From an uncultured Centipeda sp. (GTDB taxonomy: Bacteria > Bacillota > Negativicutes > Selenomonadales > Selenomonadaceae), in assembly GCA_905372865.1 (NCBI GenBank), contig CAJPQT010000010.1, positions 1-64,000 on the forward strand: DNA of 64,000 nucleotides. Direction: 5' to 3'. This document shows positions 16,675 to 25,789 of this stretch, piece after piece. Each line of letters starts with the position of its first letter. Position 1 is the first letter of the stretch. Under the pieces are notes generated by a model. It did not search any database and was not told the origin of the DNA. It was given only the letters and a program-made list of their open reading frames with translations. The position numbers and the translations under genes are program-made.

Positions 16675-17760
16675 TCAGTGCTTCTTTCGAAACGCTGCCA
16701 TAAACTCTGCAAGTTTCTCGACTCCTGCGAGGGGCATGGCATTGTAGATGGAGGCGCGCATACCGCCGACACTGCGGTGTCCCTTGATGCCGCTGAGGCC
16801 GAGCTCTTTTGCCTGTGCGACAAAGTCGTCGTTCAGGGATTCGCTCGCGAGGCGGAAGGTGACGTTCATGCGCGAGCGGCTGTCCTTCTCGGCGTGTCCG
16901 CGGTAGAAGCCGTCGGAGCTGTCGATGGCATCGTAGAGGAGAGCGGCTTTCTGCGCGTTTGCCTCGCCCATGGCGGCGAGGCCGCCGTGCTCCTTGATCC
17001 AGCGGACGGTCTTGCCGACCATGTAGATGGCAAAGACGGGCGGTGTGTTGTAGAGGGAGTCGTTCTTTTGGAAGGTCGAATAGCGCAGCATGGTCGGGAG
17101 CTCGGCGGGGCTGCTCTCCAGGAGTTTCTTCTTTGCGACGTTCAGCACAACGCCCGCAGGACCGAGGTTCTTCTGCACGCCCGCGTAGATGAAGTCGTAG
17201 GAGGAGAAATCCCACGGACGCGAGAGGATGTCGGAGGACATATCGGCAACGAGGGGGATGCCGTTCGTCTGCGGCGTGTAGTGGTACTCCGTGCCGTAGA
17301 TGGTGTTGTTGAGGCAGAGGTGGAGGTAGGCGGCGCGGGGAAGGATGTTGAGTTCCTCTTGGCGCGGGACGCGGACGTAGTCCTCCTCCTTGGTCGAGGC
17401 GGCGACGGTACCGACCCCGAGTTTTACGGCCTCCTCGTATGCCTTTTCGGAAAATGAGCCGGAGAGGGCATAGCTGCCGGGATGTGCGACGGTGGCAAAG
17501 TTCAGCGGAATGAGGGCGAAGGTCTGACTTGCGCCGCCGGCGGTGAAGACGACATCGTAGTCGTCGCCGAGCCCCATGAGCTCCTTGATGTCCGCCTTTG
17601 TCTGCTGATGTACCTCGTCGTAGGCGGGCGCACGGTGGCTGATCTCGAGGATGGACATGCCTGTGCCGTTAAAGTTCAGGAGCTCTGCCTGTACCTCTCT
17701 CAGCACGTCCTCGGGCAGGACGGCGGGGCCGGGGTTGAAGTTGTAGATGCGTTCGTTCAT
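16675..17760 (-). CDS. serC: phosphoserine aminotransferase
   Basis: 361 residues, standard size. The start NERIYNFNPGPAVLPEDVL and the segment NFNGTGMSILEISHR are diagnostic. The PLP lysine is in FIYAGVQKNLGPAG (about residue 197), and the C-terminal GHRSVGGMRASIYNAMP is conserved. It converts 3-phosphohydroxypyruvate to phosphoserine in serine synthesis (and can act in pyridoxal synthesis). It lies 26 bp behind the CBS-domain membrane protein gene and may share its transcript. Confidence 0.96.
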   Translation of the reverse strand: MNERIYNFNPGPAVLPEDVLREVQAELLNFNGTGMSILEISHRAPAYDEVHQQTKADIKELMGLGDDYDVVFTAGGASQTFALIPLNFATVAHPGSYALSGSFSEKAYEEAVKLGVGTVAASTKEEDYVRVPRQEELNILPRAAYLHLCLNNTIYGTEYHYTPQTNGIPLVADMSSDILSRPWDFSSYDFIYAGVQKNLGPAGVVLNVAKKKLLESSPAELPTMLRYSTFQKNDSLYNTPPVFAIYMVGKTVRWIKEHGGLAAMGEANAQKAALLYDAIDSSDGFYRGHAEKDSRSRMNVTFRLASESLNDDFVAQAKELGLSGIKGHRSVGGMRASIYNAMPLAGVEKLAEFMAAFRKKH

Positions 17761-17786
17761 GGTATTTCTCCCTCTGTGTCTTTCCA

Positions 17787-19103
17787 TTATTCTTCGGGTG
17801 GTGCTTCCGTCCGCGTCATGCGGATCTGGGCGACGCGCGCGCGGTCCATACGCAGCACCTCAAAGGTGTACGCGTCCCATACGCAGGTCTCGCCGACCTT
17901 CGGGATGCGGCCGATCTGCGCGGTGACGAAGCCGCCAAGTGTGTGGAAGTGGTCGTGATCCTCGTCGGGCAGCTCGTCAATGCCGAACTCCTCCTTGAAC
18001 TCGTCGATGGGGAAGAGCCCGTCAAAGACCCAGCTTGCCGTCTCCTCCGCGCCGGTACGCGTGCCGGTGGGGGCGTCGTCGTCCGCGCTGCCGATGATCT
18101 CCTCCATGATGTCGCCCATGGTGATGAAGCCGACGACACCGCCGTACTCGTCGAGGACGACCGCCTCATGGATCGCGCCCGTGCGGAATTTCTCAAGGAC
18201 GCGCAGTCCCTCCATGGTGCGTGGGACGAAGAGGGGCTTTCGAATGTAGTCCGCGAGGTTGAGCTCTGCGCCGTCCAAGACCGCATCGAGGAGTTCCTTC
18301 GCGTAGACGACACCGCGAAAATCGTCGAGGTTCTCGTACGCAACGGGGAATACCTCGTGCGCGGCCGCGCGGATGATGCGCAGCTGCTCACTGCGGGTCT
18401 CGGCGAGGTCGATCCACGCGATCTGCGTGCGCGGGGTCATGAGCGCGGAGGCGGTCTGGTCGCTCATGTGGAAGATGCGGTCAACCATATCCTGCTCCGC
18501 CTTTTCAAAGGTGCCGTCCTCCGTTCCCTGCTCCATGAGATCCTTGACGGCATCCTCGGTAGCGGAGGCGCGGTTCTCGGGATTGATGCCGACGAGGAGC
18601 AGCAGGCCGCGTGAGGCGGAGACGAGCGCAGCGATCGGCAGCGCCGTGAGGCGTGTGAGCAGACGGATGCCGCGATGGCTGCGCATGAGGATACCCTCGG
18701 GATCCTGCAGTGCGAGCTGCTTGGGTAGAAAGTCGCCAAAGAGCAGGGTGAGCGCGGTCATGACGAGGATGCTGAGGACAAGCGCGGCGGCAAATACCTC
18801 CATGCCGGGCAGGAGTTTTGCGAGGAAACGGCCGAAGGTCGGTGCGACGAGAAGGCCGATCCCGAGCCCTGTGAGGAGGCTCGTGCAGGTAACGCCCGCC
18901 TGTGCCATGGCAAGCGGCGGGGTATGGTGCTCGAGCAGGGCGAGTGCATGCGCTGCGTCCTTGTCGCCGTCATCGGCGAGGCGCTCAAGCCGGCCGCGAT
19001 GGGACGCGGTGAGTGCGGCCTCGATCCGTGCAAAGTAGGCATTCGCCGAGAGACAGATGACGAGCAGGATGAGTGCGAGAAGATCGGATAGGGAACTGTC
19101 CAA
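17787..19103 (-). CDS. hemolysin C/CorC-type membrane protein (DUF21-CBS-CBS-transporter-associated domain)
   Basis: 438 residues. Order: an N-terminal DUF21 region with four membrane helices (residues 5-25, 65-85, 98-125 and 140-165), two CBS repeats (about residues 205-335, with LMTPRTQIAWIDL and AVVLDEYGGVVGFITMGDIMEEIIG), and a C-terminal CorC_HlyC domain (WVFDGLFPIDEF). Related CNNM/CorB proteins move or sense Mg2+. The start used is TTG at 19103; the AAAGGAG site is 12 nt away, which is long, so the exact start is uncertain. Confidence 0.88.
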   Translation of the reverse strand: MDSSLSDLLALILLVICLSANAYFARIEAALTASHRGRLERLADDGDKDAAHALALLEHHTPPLAMAQAGVTCTSLLTGLGIGLLVAPTFGRFLAKLLPGMEVFAAALVLSILVMTALTLLFGDFLPKQLALQDPEGILMRSHRGIRLLTRLTALPIAALVSASRGLLLLVGINPENRASATEDAVKDLMEQGTEDGTFEKAEQDMVDRIFHMSDQTASALMTPRTQIAWIDLAETRSEQLRIIRAAAHEVFPVAYENLDDFRGVVYAKELLDAVLDGAELNLADYIRKPLFVPRTMEGLRVLEKFRTGAIHEAVVLDEYGGVVGFITMGDIMEEIIGSADDDAPTGTRTGAEETASWVFDGLFPIDEFKEEFGIDELPDEDHDHFHTLGGFVTAQIGRIPKVGETCVWDAYTFEVLRMDRARVAQIRMTRTEAPPEE

Positions 19104-19146
19104 GGATGTATGCAGCTCCTTTCAAACATGTAGAGATTCCGTTTGT

Positions 19147-19175
19147 ATTGTAGCACAGACAGGGTGAAATGTCAT
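19147..19175 (-). promoter_or_regulatory. promoter of the CorC-like gene (and serC)
   Basis: Minus strand ATGACA, 17-nt spacer, TACAAT. It overlaps the last codons of the upstream membrane-protein gene. Confidence 0.6.
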
Positions 19176-20821
19176 TTCTCCACCACGATATCCGTCAGTC
19201 CGAAGTACTCCATCGCGCCCTCCTTCGTGACGGTGTTGTCCCAGTCCTCGTAGTAAATGTGGCGCAGGGCGCGGTTCGTACGCTCGATGCGGGGGAAGTG
19301 GACGACGGTCTCACCGCGTGCACGGGCGTTCTCGATCTGCGCGATCCGCGCCGCATCCGCTGCGCCCATCTCCTGCGTGATGAGGAGTGCCGCCGTGCCC
19401 GTGTAGGCAAAGAGGAGGAGGGCAGCAGCGCAGAGTGTGCGGCGTGCCGCATCCGTAAACATCGCCTTGCGCACGGGATCGTTGAGCAGAGCGAGTGCCG
19501 CCGTGACGAACATCGCCGCGGAGCTGAACGCGGCACGTCCCGGGAAGGTCGGCGCGGCAAGCATGACGAGGTTGTTGCAGACGGCGAGCAGCATGAGGAA
19601 CGCTGCATAGCGTGCAGCGGGATGGCGGCGCAGCACTGCGGATATGGGCACGCGCGTTGCCACCGTGCGAACCGCCGCTGCGGTCAGCCCGAGCTGCCGC
19701 TTGACGCGTGCGTAGAAGAGAAGGATCGTCAGCCAGTAGATCGCCATCTCCTCGAATCCGCTCATGAGATTCGTAAAGAGGTGAATCGTCTTCGGCTTGG
19801 TATGTCCGAGCGGGGTGAGCACGCCGCTGATGATGAGATCGCGGAGCGCACTCGCAAGCCAGCCGCCCGTGAAATACGAGAGGGTGAGCAGGACGAGGAC
19901 GGCGGCAAGTACGATCGTTCCTGCCCCTGTGCGCCCTGCGGGGGAGACCTCCATGTGCGCCTCTATGCGTCGATAGAGCCGCCATGCCGTCAGGATGAGC
20001 AGCAGGACGGGCAGGAGGTAGAGCAGCATCTCGCCCTGCCCCGCGAACTGATTGCCGATGTGCGCGAGTATGCCCTTGCCCGCCCCCTGCACATCGTAGC
20101 GGACGTAGTTGCCGGGGGCGGCGACAAGGCCAACGAGACCGAGGAGCGCACCGAATGCCCCCGCAGTCATCCATGCGGGGCAGGTGCCGTACCGCCGCCG
20201 CGCATACAGAGATGCCCCGCATGCGACGGCGACGACCGTGACGGCGAGATTTTCGATCGACCAGCCGCCGAGAACGCCGAGCAGGAGCATCGGAAGAATC
20301 GCCCATGTGCGCCGTACACCTGTCCCTGTGGCTGCATTTTTCAGCGCGAGGTTGTACGGCAGGAGAAAGAGGAATGCGGGCACCGCCGACCAGAGGTAGA
20401 CCGTCGAGCCGCTCTTCCAGACGGCGACCTCGCCGAAATGCGGCAGGGTGAGCCAGAGGAGGAGCGCCGCCGCTGCAAAGCGATACGGGGCGTTCCAGAA
20501 AGCAAGGGTGCGGCGCGCGTGCATGGTCACGAGTACGACGAGCGCGAGGAACATCAGCGCGTTTGCGATGTCAAACGCCGTCTTCCCGAGCCAGAGGAAG
20601 AGCTGCAGGCAGAACACCGTGACCGTGCGCCCGCCGTGGAGGAGGTAATGCTGCACGCCGGAGGCGCATACGTCGGAGAACGAGGCGAGGTGTGCGCCCG
20701 TTTTCCACACCATCGAATAGTCGTAGTCGTCGCGGTGGACGGGCATCAAGTGGTTCAGCGTCAGCATGAACAGAAAGACCGCGCCCGCGACCAGTCCCGT
20801 ACGAAGCGTATCTGCGTGCAC
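19172..20821 (-). CDS. large polytopic membrane protein (DUF6056-like, possible glycosyltransferase)
   Basis: 549 residues with about 11-12 membrane helices. The start is GTG at 20821, sharing one base with the stop of the glycosyltransferase gene and following GGAGGGGAA; this argues for coupling. After the first helix comes PVHRDDYDYSMVW, an acidic periplasmic loop of the type found in membrane glycosyltransferases that use polyprenyl-phosphate sugars (GtrC/ArnT-like and DUF6056). The third gene of a deacetylase - GtrB-like - membrane-protein operon, so it probably transfers a sugar to an envelope acceptor outside the cytoplasmic membrane. Both the substrate and the family call are inference. 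Confidence 0.65.
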   Translation of the reverse strand: MHADTLRTGLVAGAVFLFMLTLNHLMPVHRDDYDYSMVWKTGAHLASFSDVCASGVQHYLLHGGRTVTVFCLQLFLWLGKTAFDIANALMFLALVVLVTMHARRTLAFWNAPYRFAAAALLLWLTLPHFGEVAVWKSGSTVYLWSAVPAFLFLLPYNLALKNAATGTGVRRTWAILPMLLLGVLGGWSIENLAVTVVAVACGASLYARRRYGTCPAWMTAGAFGALLGLVGLVAAPGNYVRYDVQGAGKGILAHIGNQFAGQGEMLLYLLPVLLLILTAWRLYRRIEAHMEVSPAGRTGAGTIVLAAVLVLLTLSYFTGGWLASALRDLIISGVLTPLGHTKPKTIHLFTNLMSGFEEMAIYWLTILLFYARVKRQLGLTAAAVRTVATRVPISAVLRRHPAARYAAFLMLLAVCNNLVMLAAPTFPGRAAFSSAAMFVTAALALLNDPVRKAMFTDAARRTLCAAALLLFAYTGTAALLITQEMGAADAARIAQIENARARGETVVHFPRIERTNRALRHIYYEDWDNTVTKEGAMEYFGLTDIVVEK

Positions 20822-21786
20822 TACTTCCCCTCCCTGTGCAGGTTGGCATAGTCGAATTTTTCTCCGTCCCGCTCGTCGATCAGATAGCACGGGCGGTGCT
20901 TGCTCTCCGTGAACACGCGCCCGAGGTACTCGCCGATGATGCCGAGCGAGAGCAGCTGTACGCCGCCGAGGAAGAGCAGCACCGTCATGAGCGTCGGATA
21001 GCCCGCGACGGGGTCACCGTAGATCAGCGCATCGACGAGCACGACGAGCATGTAGAGAATGGCGAGCGCCGAGACCATGAGGCCGAGCACCGTCGTCAGA
21101 CGCAGCGGTGCCGTTGTAAACGAGGTGATGCCCTCAATGGCAAGCGAGAGCAGCGCGGGATAGCTCCACGTCGTCCTGCCCGCCGCACGTGGCTGCACAT
21201 GGAATGGGATCTCCTTCTTCTTGAAGCCGACCCATGTGAAGAGCCCCTTTGTAAACCGCTGATTCTCGCGCAGCAGACGCAGTGCCGCGACACAGCGATG
21301 ATCGAGCAGGCGGAAGTCGCCCACGTCGCGCTGGAGGGTAAAGCGGCTGACCGACTGCATTGAGCGGTAGAAGAGATTTGCCATTGTGCGCTTGAACCAC
21401 GTCTCATCCGCACGGTCCGTGCGCCTGCCGCAGACATCGTCATAACCCGCGCGCCAATGCATGACCATCGCAGGGATCAGCGAGGGCGGATGTTGGAGAT
21501 CCGCATCCATCAGGATGACCGCGTCGCCGTCAGCGTAGTCGAGCCCTGCCATCATCGCAGGCTCCTTGCCGAAGTTGCGCGTAAAGCTGATGTAGCGGAC
21601 GTTTGTGTGCACCTCGGCGAGCGCACGGATCGCCGTGAGCGTTGCGTCGCGGCTGCCGTCGTCGATAAAGAGATAGGTGAACGCTGCGTCCGGAATGTCC
21701 GCCGTTGCCGTCTCCACCGCATCATAGAAGTGCGGGACAACCTCTGCCTCGTTGTAGCAGGGAACGATGATGGTGATCTTGTCCAT
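20821..21786 (-). CDS. GtrB/DPM1-like family 2 glycosyltransferase
   Basis: 321 residues. The N-terminal GT-A domain has the start ITIIVPCYNEAEVV, FIDDGSRDAT and the metal-binding DADLQHPP. Two C-terminal membrane helices (about residues 232-255 and 267-290) anchor it. GtrB-type enzymes charge undecaprenyl phosphate with a sugar on the inner face of the membrane. The neighbours fit: a YdjC deacetylase upstream and a polytopic membrane protein downstream. Confidence 0.9.
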   Translation of the reverse strand: MDKITIIVPCYNEAEVVPHFYDAVETATADIPDAAFTYLFIDDGSRDATLTAIRALAEVHTNVRYISFTRNFGKEPAMMAGLDYADGDAVILMDADLQHPPSLIPAMVMHWRAGYDDVCGRRTDRADETWFKRTMANLFYRSMQSVSRFTLQRDVGDFRLLDHRCVAALRLLRENQRFTKGLFTWVGFKKKEIPFHVQPRAAGRTTWSYPALLSLAIEGITSFTTAPLRLTTVLGLMVSALAILYMLVVLVDALIYGDPVAGYPTLMTVLLFLGGVQLLSLGIIGEYLGRVFTESKHRPCYLIDERDGEKFDYANLHREGK

Positions 21787-21795
21787 GCGTCCCTC

Positions 21796-22641
21796 CTAGT
21801 CTCCATAGATGCGAAAATTGACGATCTCCGCGCCCACTACGGCGAGTGCATCATGTACGCCGGGCGCACAGACCGCGGCAAGCTCCGCCTCAAAGTCGTG
21901 GTTCCACAGGCAGTCGCGGATGAGTACGGCGTTGTCCGTGCCGGGGTGAAGCATCACCTCGGTCACACCGTCTCCGAGCGAAACTGCAATCTGCGTGAGT
22001 GTCTCTGTATCCACTGCCTCGCCCGCGACGATGCCGGCGAAGTGATCGGGCACGCGGATGCCGCACCGCTGCGCCTTTGTCGCCGCGCGTCGTGCGAGGA
22101 CGGCAAGCCCCGTGCGCCCGACGAGCTGTCCGATGCCGCCGAAGTTTCCCGCAAAGAGCGGCGCGCGCGGCGCGCGCATTGCAGGGACGCCTGCCGCGCG
22201 GCAGAGATCGAGCACAATGTCGATCACACCCGGCAGAACGTGCATATGCTGGTGACTGTCCGCGTGCGTCGGGTGAATCCCTGCCGCCTCGACGCGCCGC
22301 AGCTGCGCCGCGAGCTCTGCACGTACCTCATCGAGGTTCACCGCACCGCGCAGGAGACGCACGGCAAATGCCGTGTGATCGTCCACGAAGGTACCCGCCT
22401 CCGTTACGAGCGACGGGATCGCGGCGGGCGGCAGGACGGGATTCCCGTTCACGAGCGTCAGATGGATGCCGATGCCGAGCGTAGGCGTGCGTGCGGCAAG
22501 CGCCGCCGCATCGTCAAAGGCGGCGCCGCCCGGCATGACCGTCGCCGAGCGCAGAACCCCGTCCTGCACACCCCGTTCCACGGCGCGGTTGATGAGCACA
22601 TGCCGCCCGAAATCGTCCGCATTCAGAATGATTTGTTTCAA
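21796..22641 (-). CDS. YdjC/ChbG/HpnK-family carbohydrate deacetylase
   Basis: 281 residues. The metal-binding aspartate pair is in LNADDFG (residues 6-12), and the catalytic histidine cluster is HADSHQHMHVLPG (about residue 125), followed later by EVMLHPG. These enzymes remove an acetyl group from N-acetylated sugars; in HpnK-type systems the substrate is a lipid-linked sugar. First gene of the three-gene operon, 9 bp before the glycosyltransferase gene, so a lipid-linked amino sugar is a reasonable guess. Confidence 0.88.
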   Translation of the reverse strand: MKQIILNADDFGRHVLINRAVERGVQDGVLRSATVMPGGAAFDDAAALAARTPTLGIGIHLTLVNGNPVLPPAAIPSLVTEAGTFVDDHTAFAVRLLRGAVNLDEVRAELAAQLRRVEAAGIHPTHADSHQHMHVLPGVIDIVLDLCRAAGVPAMRAPRAPLFAGNFGGIGQLVGRTGLAVLARRAATKAQRCGIRVPDHFAGIVAGEAVDTETLTQIAVSLGDGVTEVMLHPGTDNAVLIRDCLWNHDFEAELAAVCAPGVHDALAVVGAEIVNFRIYGD

Positions 22642-22687
22642 CGTAGTTCTTCCTCTGTGTTTTCAGTATCGTATGGTATTCTATCAT

Positions 22688-22716
22688 AACGTATCATCAG
22701 AGCGGTGATTTGTCAA
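22688..22716 (-). promoter_or_regulatory. possible promoter of the deacetylase-glycosyltransferase operon
   Basis: Minus strand TTGACA, 17-nt spacer, TACGTT. The -35 is perfect and the -10 weak; a TATGAT lies further in at non-standard spacing. Confidence 0.4.
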
Positions 22717-22873
22717 AAGTAATGATAAAAGAAAACACGGTGTTTGCGTGGAGCACGCATAGGGATGTGGTCATCGTAATATTTTCGACAAAAAACATGA
22801 AATCACCTTTTCTATATAGGACTTTTATAGTAAAATAGCTTTGACATCCTATTGATTGAAAAGAGGCGTCTTA

Positions 22874-23662
22874 ATGATCGTAGAAATCATCAGCGTGGGC
22901 ACAGAGCTGCTCATGGGCAGCATCGTCAACACGAATGCACAGCATATTGCACGTGCCCTCGCGCACATGGGGCACGATGCCTATTATCAGACCGTCGTCG
23001 GCGACAACCCCGCGCGTCTGCGCAGTGCGCTCGACATCGCGTATACACGCGCGGACTGCGTGATCACGACGGGCGGGCTTGGCCCCACGAAGGACGATCT
23101 GACGAAGGAGATGCTCATCTCCTATTTCGGCTGCACCCCCGTCGAGGATGCGGAGGCACTGCGCCGGCTGGAGGAACGCGCGGCAAAGCGCGGCGTACCG
23201 CTCTCCGAGAGCATGCGCAAGCAGGCAACCGTGCCCTCGGGCGCACTCGTCCTCCAGAACGACCACGGCACCGCGCCCGGCGTCATCATCGAGAAGGACG
23301 GGCGTGCGTGCGTCATGCTGCCCGGCCCGCCGAAGGAGATGGTGCCGATGTTCGAGACGGCGTGCGCGAAATTCCTGCGCAAGAAGAGCGACAAGGTGTT
23401 TGTCTCCATGAACATCAAACTCTACTCCATGGCGGAAAAAGGGCTGCCCGTCGGCGAGTCGCCCGTTGCCGACCGCCTCGGCGCACTTGTTGACGGGGAG
23501 AATCCCTCCGTTGCGACCTATGCGAAGGAGGACGGCTGCCTCGTGCGCGTTACGGCGGCAGCGCCGACGCACACGGAGGCCCGCCGGCTGCTTGCACCGA
23601 CGCTTGCGTCGGTACGGGAGGCCATCGGGGAAGAATACATCAGACATGTGGAAGAGGACTAA
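22874..23662 (+). CDS. CinA N-terminal-type protein lacking the C-terminal deamidase domain
   Basis: 262 residues; the start at 22874 follows AAAAGAGG. Residues 1-170 are the MoCF-like domain of CinA (MIVEIISVGTELLMGSIVNTN, TTGGLGPTKDDLTKE, LPGPPKEMVPMF), followed by a KH-like region. Full CinA proteins are about 410 residues and end with a PncC-type nicotinamide-nucleotide deamidase, which is absent here: the stop TAA touches the next start codon. The N-domain hydrolyses ADP-ribose and similar compounds in studied members. Confidence 0.85.
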   Translation: MIVEIISVGTELLMGSIVNTNAQHIARALAHMGHDAYYQTVVGDNPARLRSALDIAYTRADCVITTGGLGPTKDDLTKEMLISYFGCTPVEDAEALRRLEERAAKRGVPLSESMRKQATVPSGALVLQNDHGTAPGVIIEKDGRACVMLPGPPKEMVPMFETACAKFLRKKSDKVFVSMNIKLYSMAEKGLPVGESPVADRLGALVDGENPSVATYAKEDGCLVRVTAAAPTHTEARRLLAPTLASVREAIGEEYIRHVEED

Positions 23663-25063
23663 ATGCGATTTGGGATATTCGGGCGGAGCGCAGCGGGACT
23701 TCTTGTCCTTTGTACAATGCTCACGCCCCTGCCCGCAGAGGCGGCGCAGTCTGCACCGCGCCATGCGTCACAGCAGGCAGCGTGGGAGGCGGAGCGCGTG
23801 ATGCAGGACATAACGGCGCAGGCCGCGGCACTGCGCGCGCGTGCGGCGGAGGAGCCGCACGCCCCTGCAGGCGAGACACAGCAGCCCTCCTCCGTGCTGC
23901 TGCACTGGCAGCCCTATCCTGCCGCAGTGCGCTATGCCGTGCAGCTTGCGGAGAGACTGCCGAACGGTACGATGCAGGTGCGGCAGCTCATGGAGCGCGT
24001 CTACACGACGGGACTGCACCTGCCGCTTGCGAAACATGGCCCGATCGACGCACTCTATTGGAGCGTGCGGCCGCTGAGCTACGACGGGACACCGCTTGCC
24101 GACTGGTCGGAGCTGCGCCCCGTACGCGGGGAGAAGGCAGATCCTGCCGCGCCCGTCCTGACGACCGAGTATGCGGACATGCCGTATGCACCGCTCTACC
24201 CCGTCTACGCATGGATCCCGCTCGCGGGGCAGATGGTGCACGAGGTTGAGGTCTATCGCCGTGAGGGCGCGCATGACCGCTATCTTCATACGCTGCGCGC
24301 AGGTGAGTACGATGTCTACGATGACATGCCGTTCACCGTTCCGGGGCACTATTTCTACCGCGTGCGCGGCCTCACGCGCACGGGCACACCGATCTCGAAC
24401 TGGTCGAACTACGGGACATTCACCGTCGCTGACCGAACGCCGATCGCCGCGCTTGGCGACAGCATTACCCACGGCGGCGGCGCGATCACCGTGCCGCCCT
24501 CGTACACACTCTACGACTGGGAGACGTACTGCACCGTTCCCGTGAAGAACCTCGGACACAGCGGCGACACGACGGAGGAGATGCTTGCGCGGTTTGAGCG
24601 CGACGTACTGCCGTTTTCCCCGCGCGTCCTCATCATCATGGGCGGGGTCAACGACTTCCGTAGCGGCATCTACGGCGCGGAGAGCGTGCGCAACCTCGCC
24701 GCGCTGCGCGAGAAATGCATGGCGCACGGAATTACGCCGATCTTCCTAACAGCGACACCGATCCGTCCCGCGCTGATGACCGCGCGTATGACGATCCAGG
24801 CCCCGCCGTCCGACTGGTGGGCACACCGCGACTATATCAACAACTGGATCCTGCAGCAGGAGTACAGCATCGATGTCTCCAGCATTCTCGCGGACGCAGA
24901 CGGACAGCTTGAGGCAGCATACACAACCGACGGTCTGCACCCCGACCTCATGGGCAAGAAATACATCGGCGAGCGCGTGGATGCCTACCTGCGCGAGCAT
25001 TTCGCCTATGCGGCGGGCATGGCGGAGCGGCGTATAAGAGCATTGAAGCAAACGGATCCATAA
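23663..25063 (+). CDS. secreted SGNH/GDSL hydrolase
   Basis: 466 residues. A signal peptide (residues 1-27, ending AEA) is followed by a fibronectin-like region with repeated WxxYP and W-S-V-R-P-L segments (residues 75-250), then an SGNH hydrolase domain. All four blocks are visible: GDSITHGG (nucleophile Ser), GHSGDTTEE (Gly), GGVNDFR (Asn) and DGLHPD (Asp-x-x-His). It should act outside the cytoplasmic membrane as an esterase or deacetylase, perhaps on envelope glycans. It begins directly after the CinA stop codon, so it is cotranscribed. Confidence 0.9.
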   Translation: MRFGIFGRSAAGLLVLCTMLTPLPAEAAQSAPRHASQQAAWEAERVMQDITAQAAALRARAAEEPHAPAGETQQPSSVLLHWQPYPAAVRYAVQLAERLPNGTMQVRQLMERVYTTGLHLPLAKHGPIDALYWSVRPLSYDGTPLADWSELRPVRGEKADPAAPVLTTEYADMPYAPLYPVYAWIPLAGQMVHEVEVYRREGAHDRYLHTLRAGEYDVYDDMPFTVPGHYFYRVRGLTRTGTPISNWSNYGTFTVADRTPIAALGDSITHGGGAITVPPSYTLYDWETYCTVPVKNLGHSGDTTEEMLARFERDVLPFSPRVLIIMGGVNDFRSGIYGAESVRNLAALREKCMAHGITPIFLTATPIRPALMTARMTIQAPPSDWWAHRDYINNWILQQEYSIDVSSILADADGQLEAAYTTDGLHPDLMGKKYIGERVDAYLREHFAYAAGMAERRIRALKQTDP

Positions 25064-25078
25064 AAAGGAGGGAGCGCT

Positions 25079-25765
25079 ATGATCCGCAGTCTGCGCCTTG
25101 GCGCGATCCTGCTCCTCACCGCCGTACTCATCGGCGGTGCGTACACGGGCTACTGTTATCATCGCGACCGCACGCCGGAGGCGGCACTCCGTCACATCGC
25201 ACGTGCCGTGATGACCGAGGATCGGGAGCTCTTCGATCAGTATGTCGATGAGGAGGCCGTACTCAGCTCGATGTACGCGGATGTGAGCACGCTCCTCGCG
25301 GAGCACATCACGGAGCTGCACGAGCGGCATCCCTCCGACTGGTTCTTCCGTCATGACAGCGCGTTCATGCGCACCTATATGGCGCAGCACAGCGCAGAGT
25401 ACATCGGCTTTGCCCACAGTCTCTTGGACTTCTACTTCGATGCGCAGCGCATGCCCGTGACGAAGGCGGACGGCAATGCGCGGTGGGGCTCGGACGAGGT
25501 GCGTGCCTTTGCTGCGCACTATACGGCCAGCATCGAGCCCGCCGTGATCGAGGGCGACCGCGCACATGTCATCTGTCTTGTGCGCGGCGATGACAGCGCC
25601 TATGGGCGGCTCCTGCCCGAGGGCTCCGTCACGATGGAGCTCGCGCGGCAGGCGGATGGCCGCTGGAAACTCACACACATCACCACCGACACCGCACGTA
25701 CGAATGGGTTTTACGCCTTTGTCGACGCGGCAGAGCGGTACTGGGAACTGCAAGGCTGGGACTAA
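25079..25765 (+). CDS. membrane-anchored hypothetical protein
   Basis: 228 residues: one N-terminal membrane helix (residues 7-27), then a soluble extracytoplasmic domain starting 'TPEAALRHIARAVMTEDRELFDQYVDEEAVL', a pattern seen in DUF2939-like and NTF2-like proteins. The C-terminal GSVTMELARQADGRWKLTHI strand pair supports an NTF2-like fold. AAAAAGGAGGGAG precedes the start; it lies 15 bp behind the SGNH hydrolase gene in the same operon. Function unknown. Confidence 0.7.
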   Translation: MIRSLRLGAILLLTAVLIGGAYTGYCYHRDRTPEAALRHIARAVMTEDRELFDQYVDEEAVLSSMYADVSTLLAEHITELHERHPSDWFFRHDSAFMRTYMAQHSAEYIGFAHSLLDFYFDAQRMPVTKADGNARWGSDEVRAFAAHYTASIEPAVIEGDRAHVICLVRGDDSAYGRLLPEGSVTMELARQADGRWKLTHITTDTARTNGFYAFVDAAERYWELQGWD

Positions 25766-25789
25766 ACGAAAGGAAAAGGAGAGCAGAGT

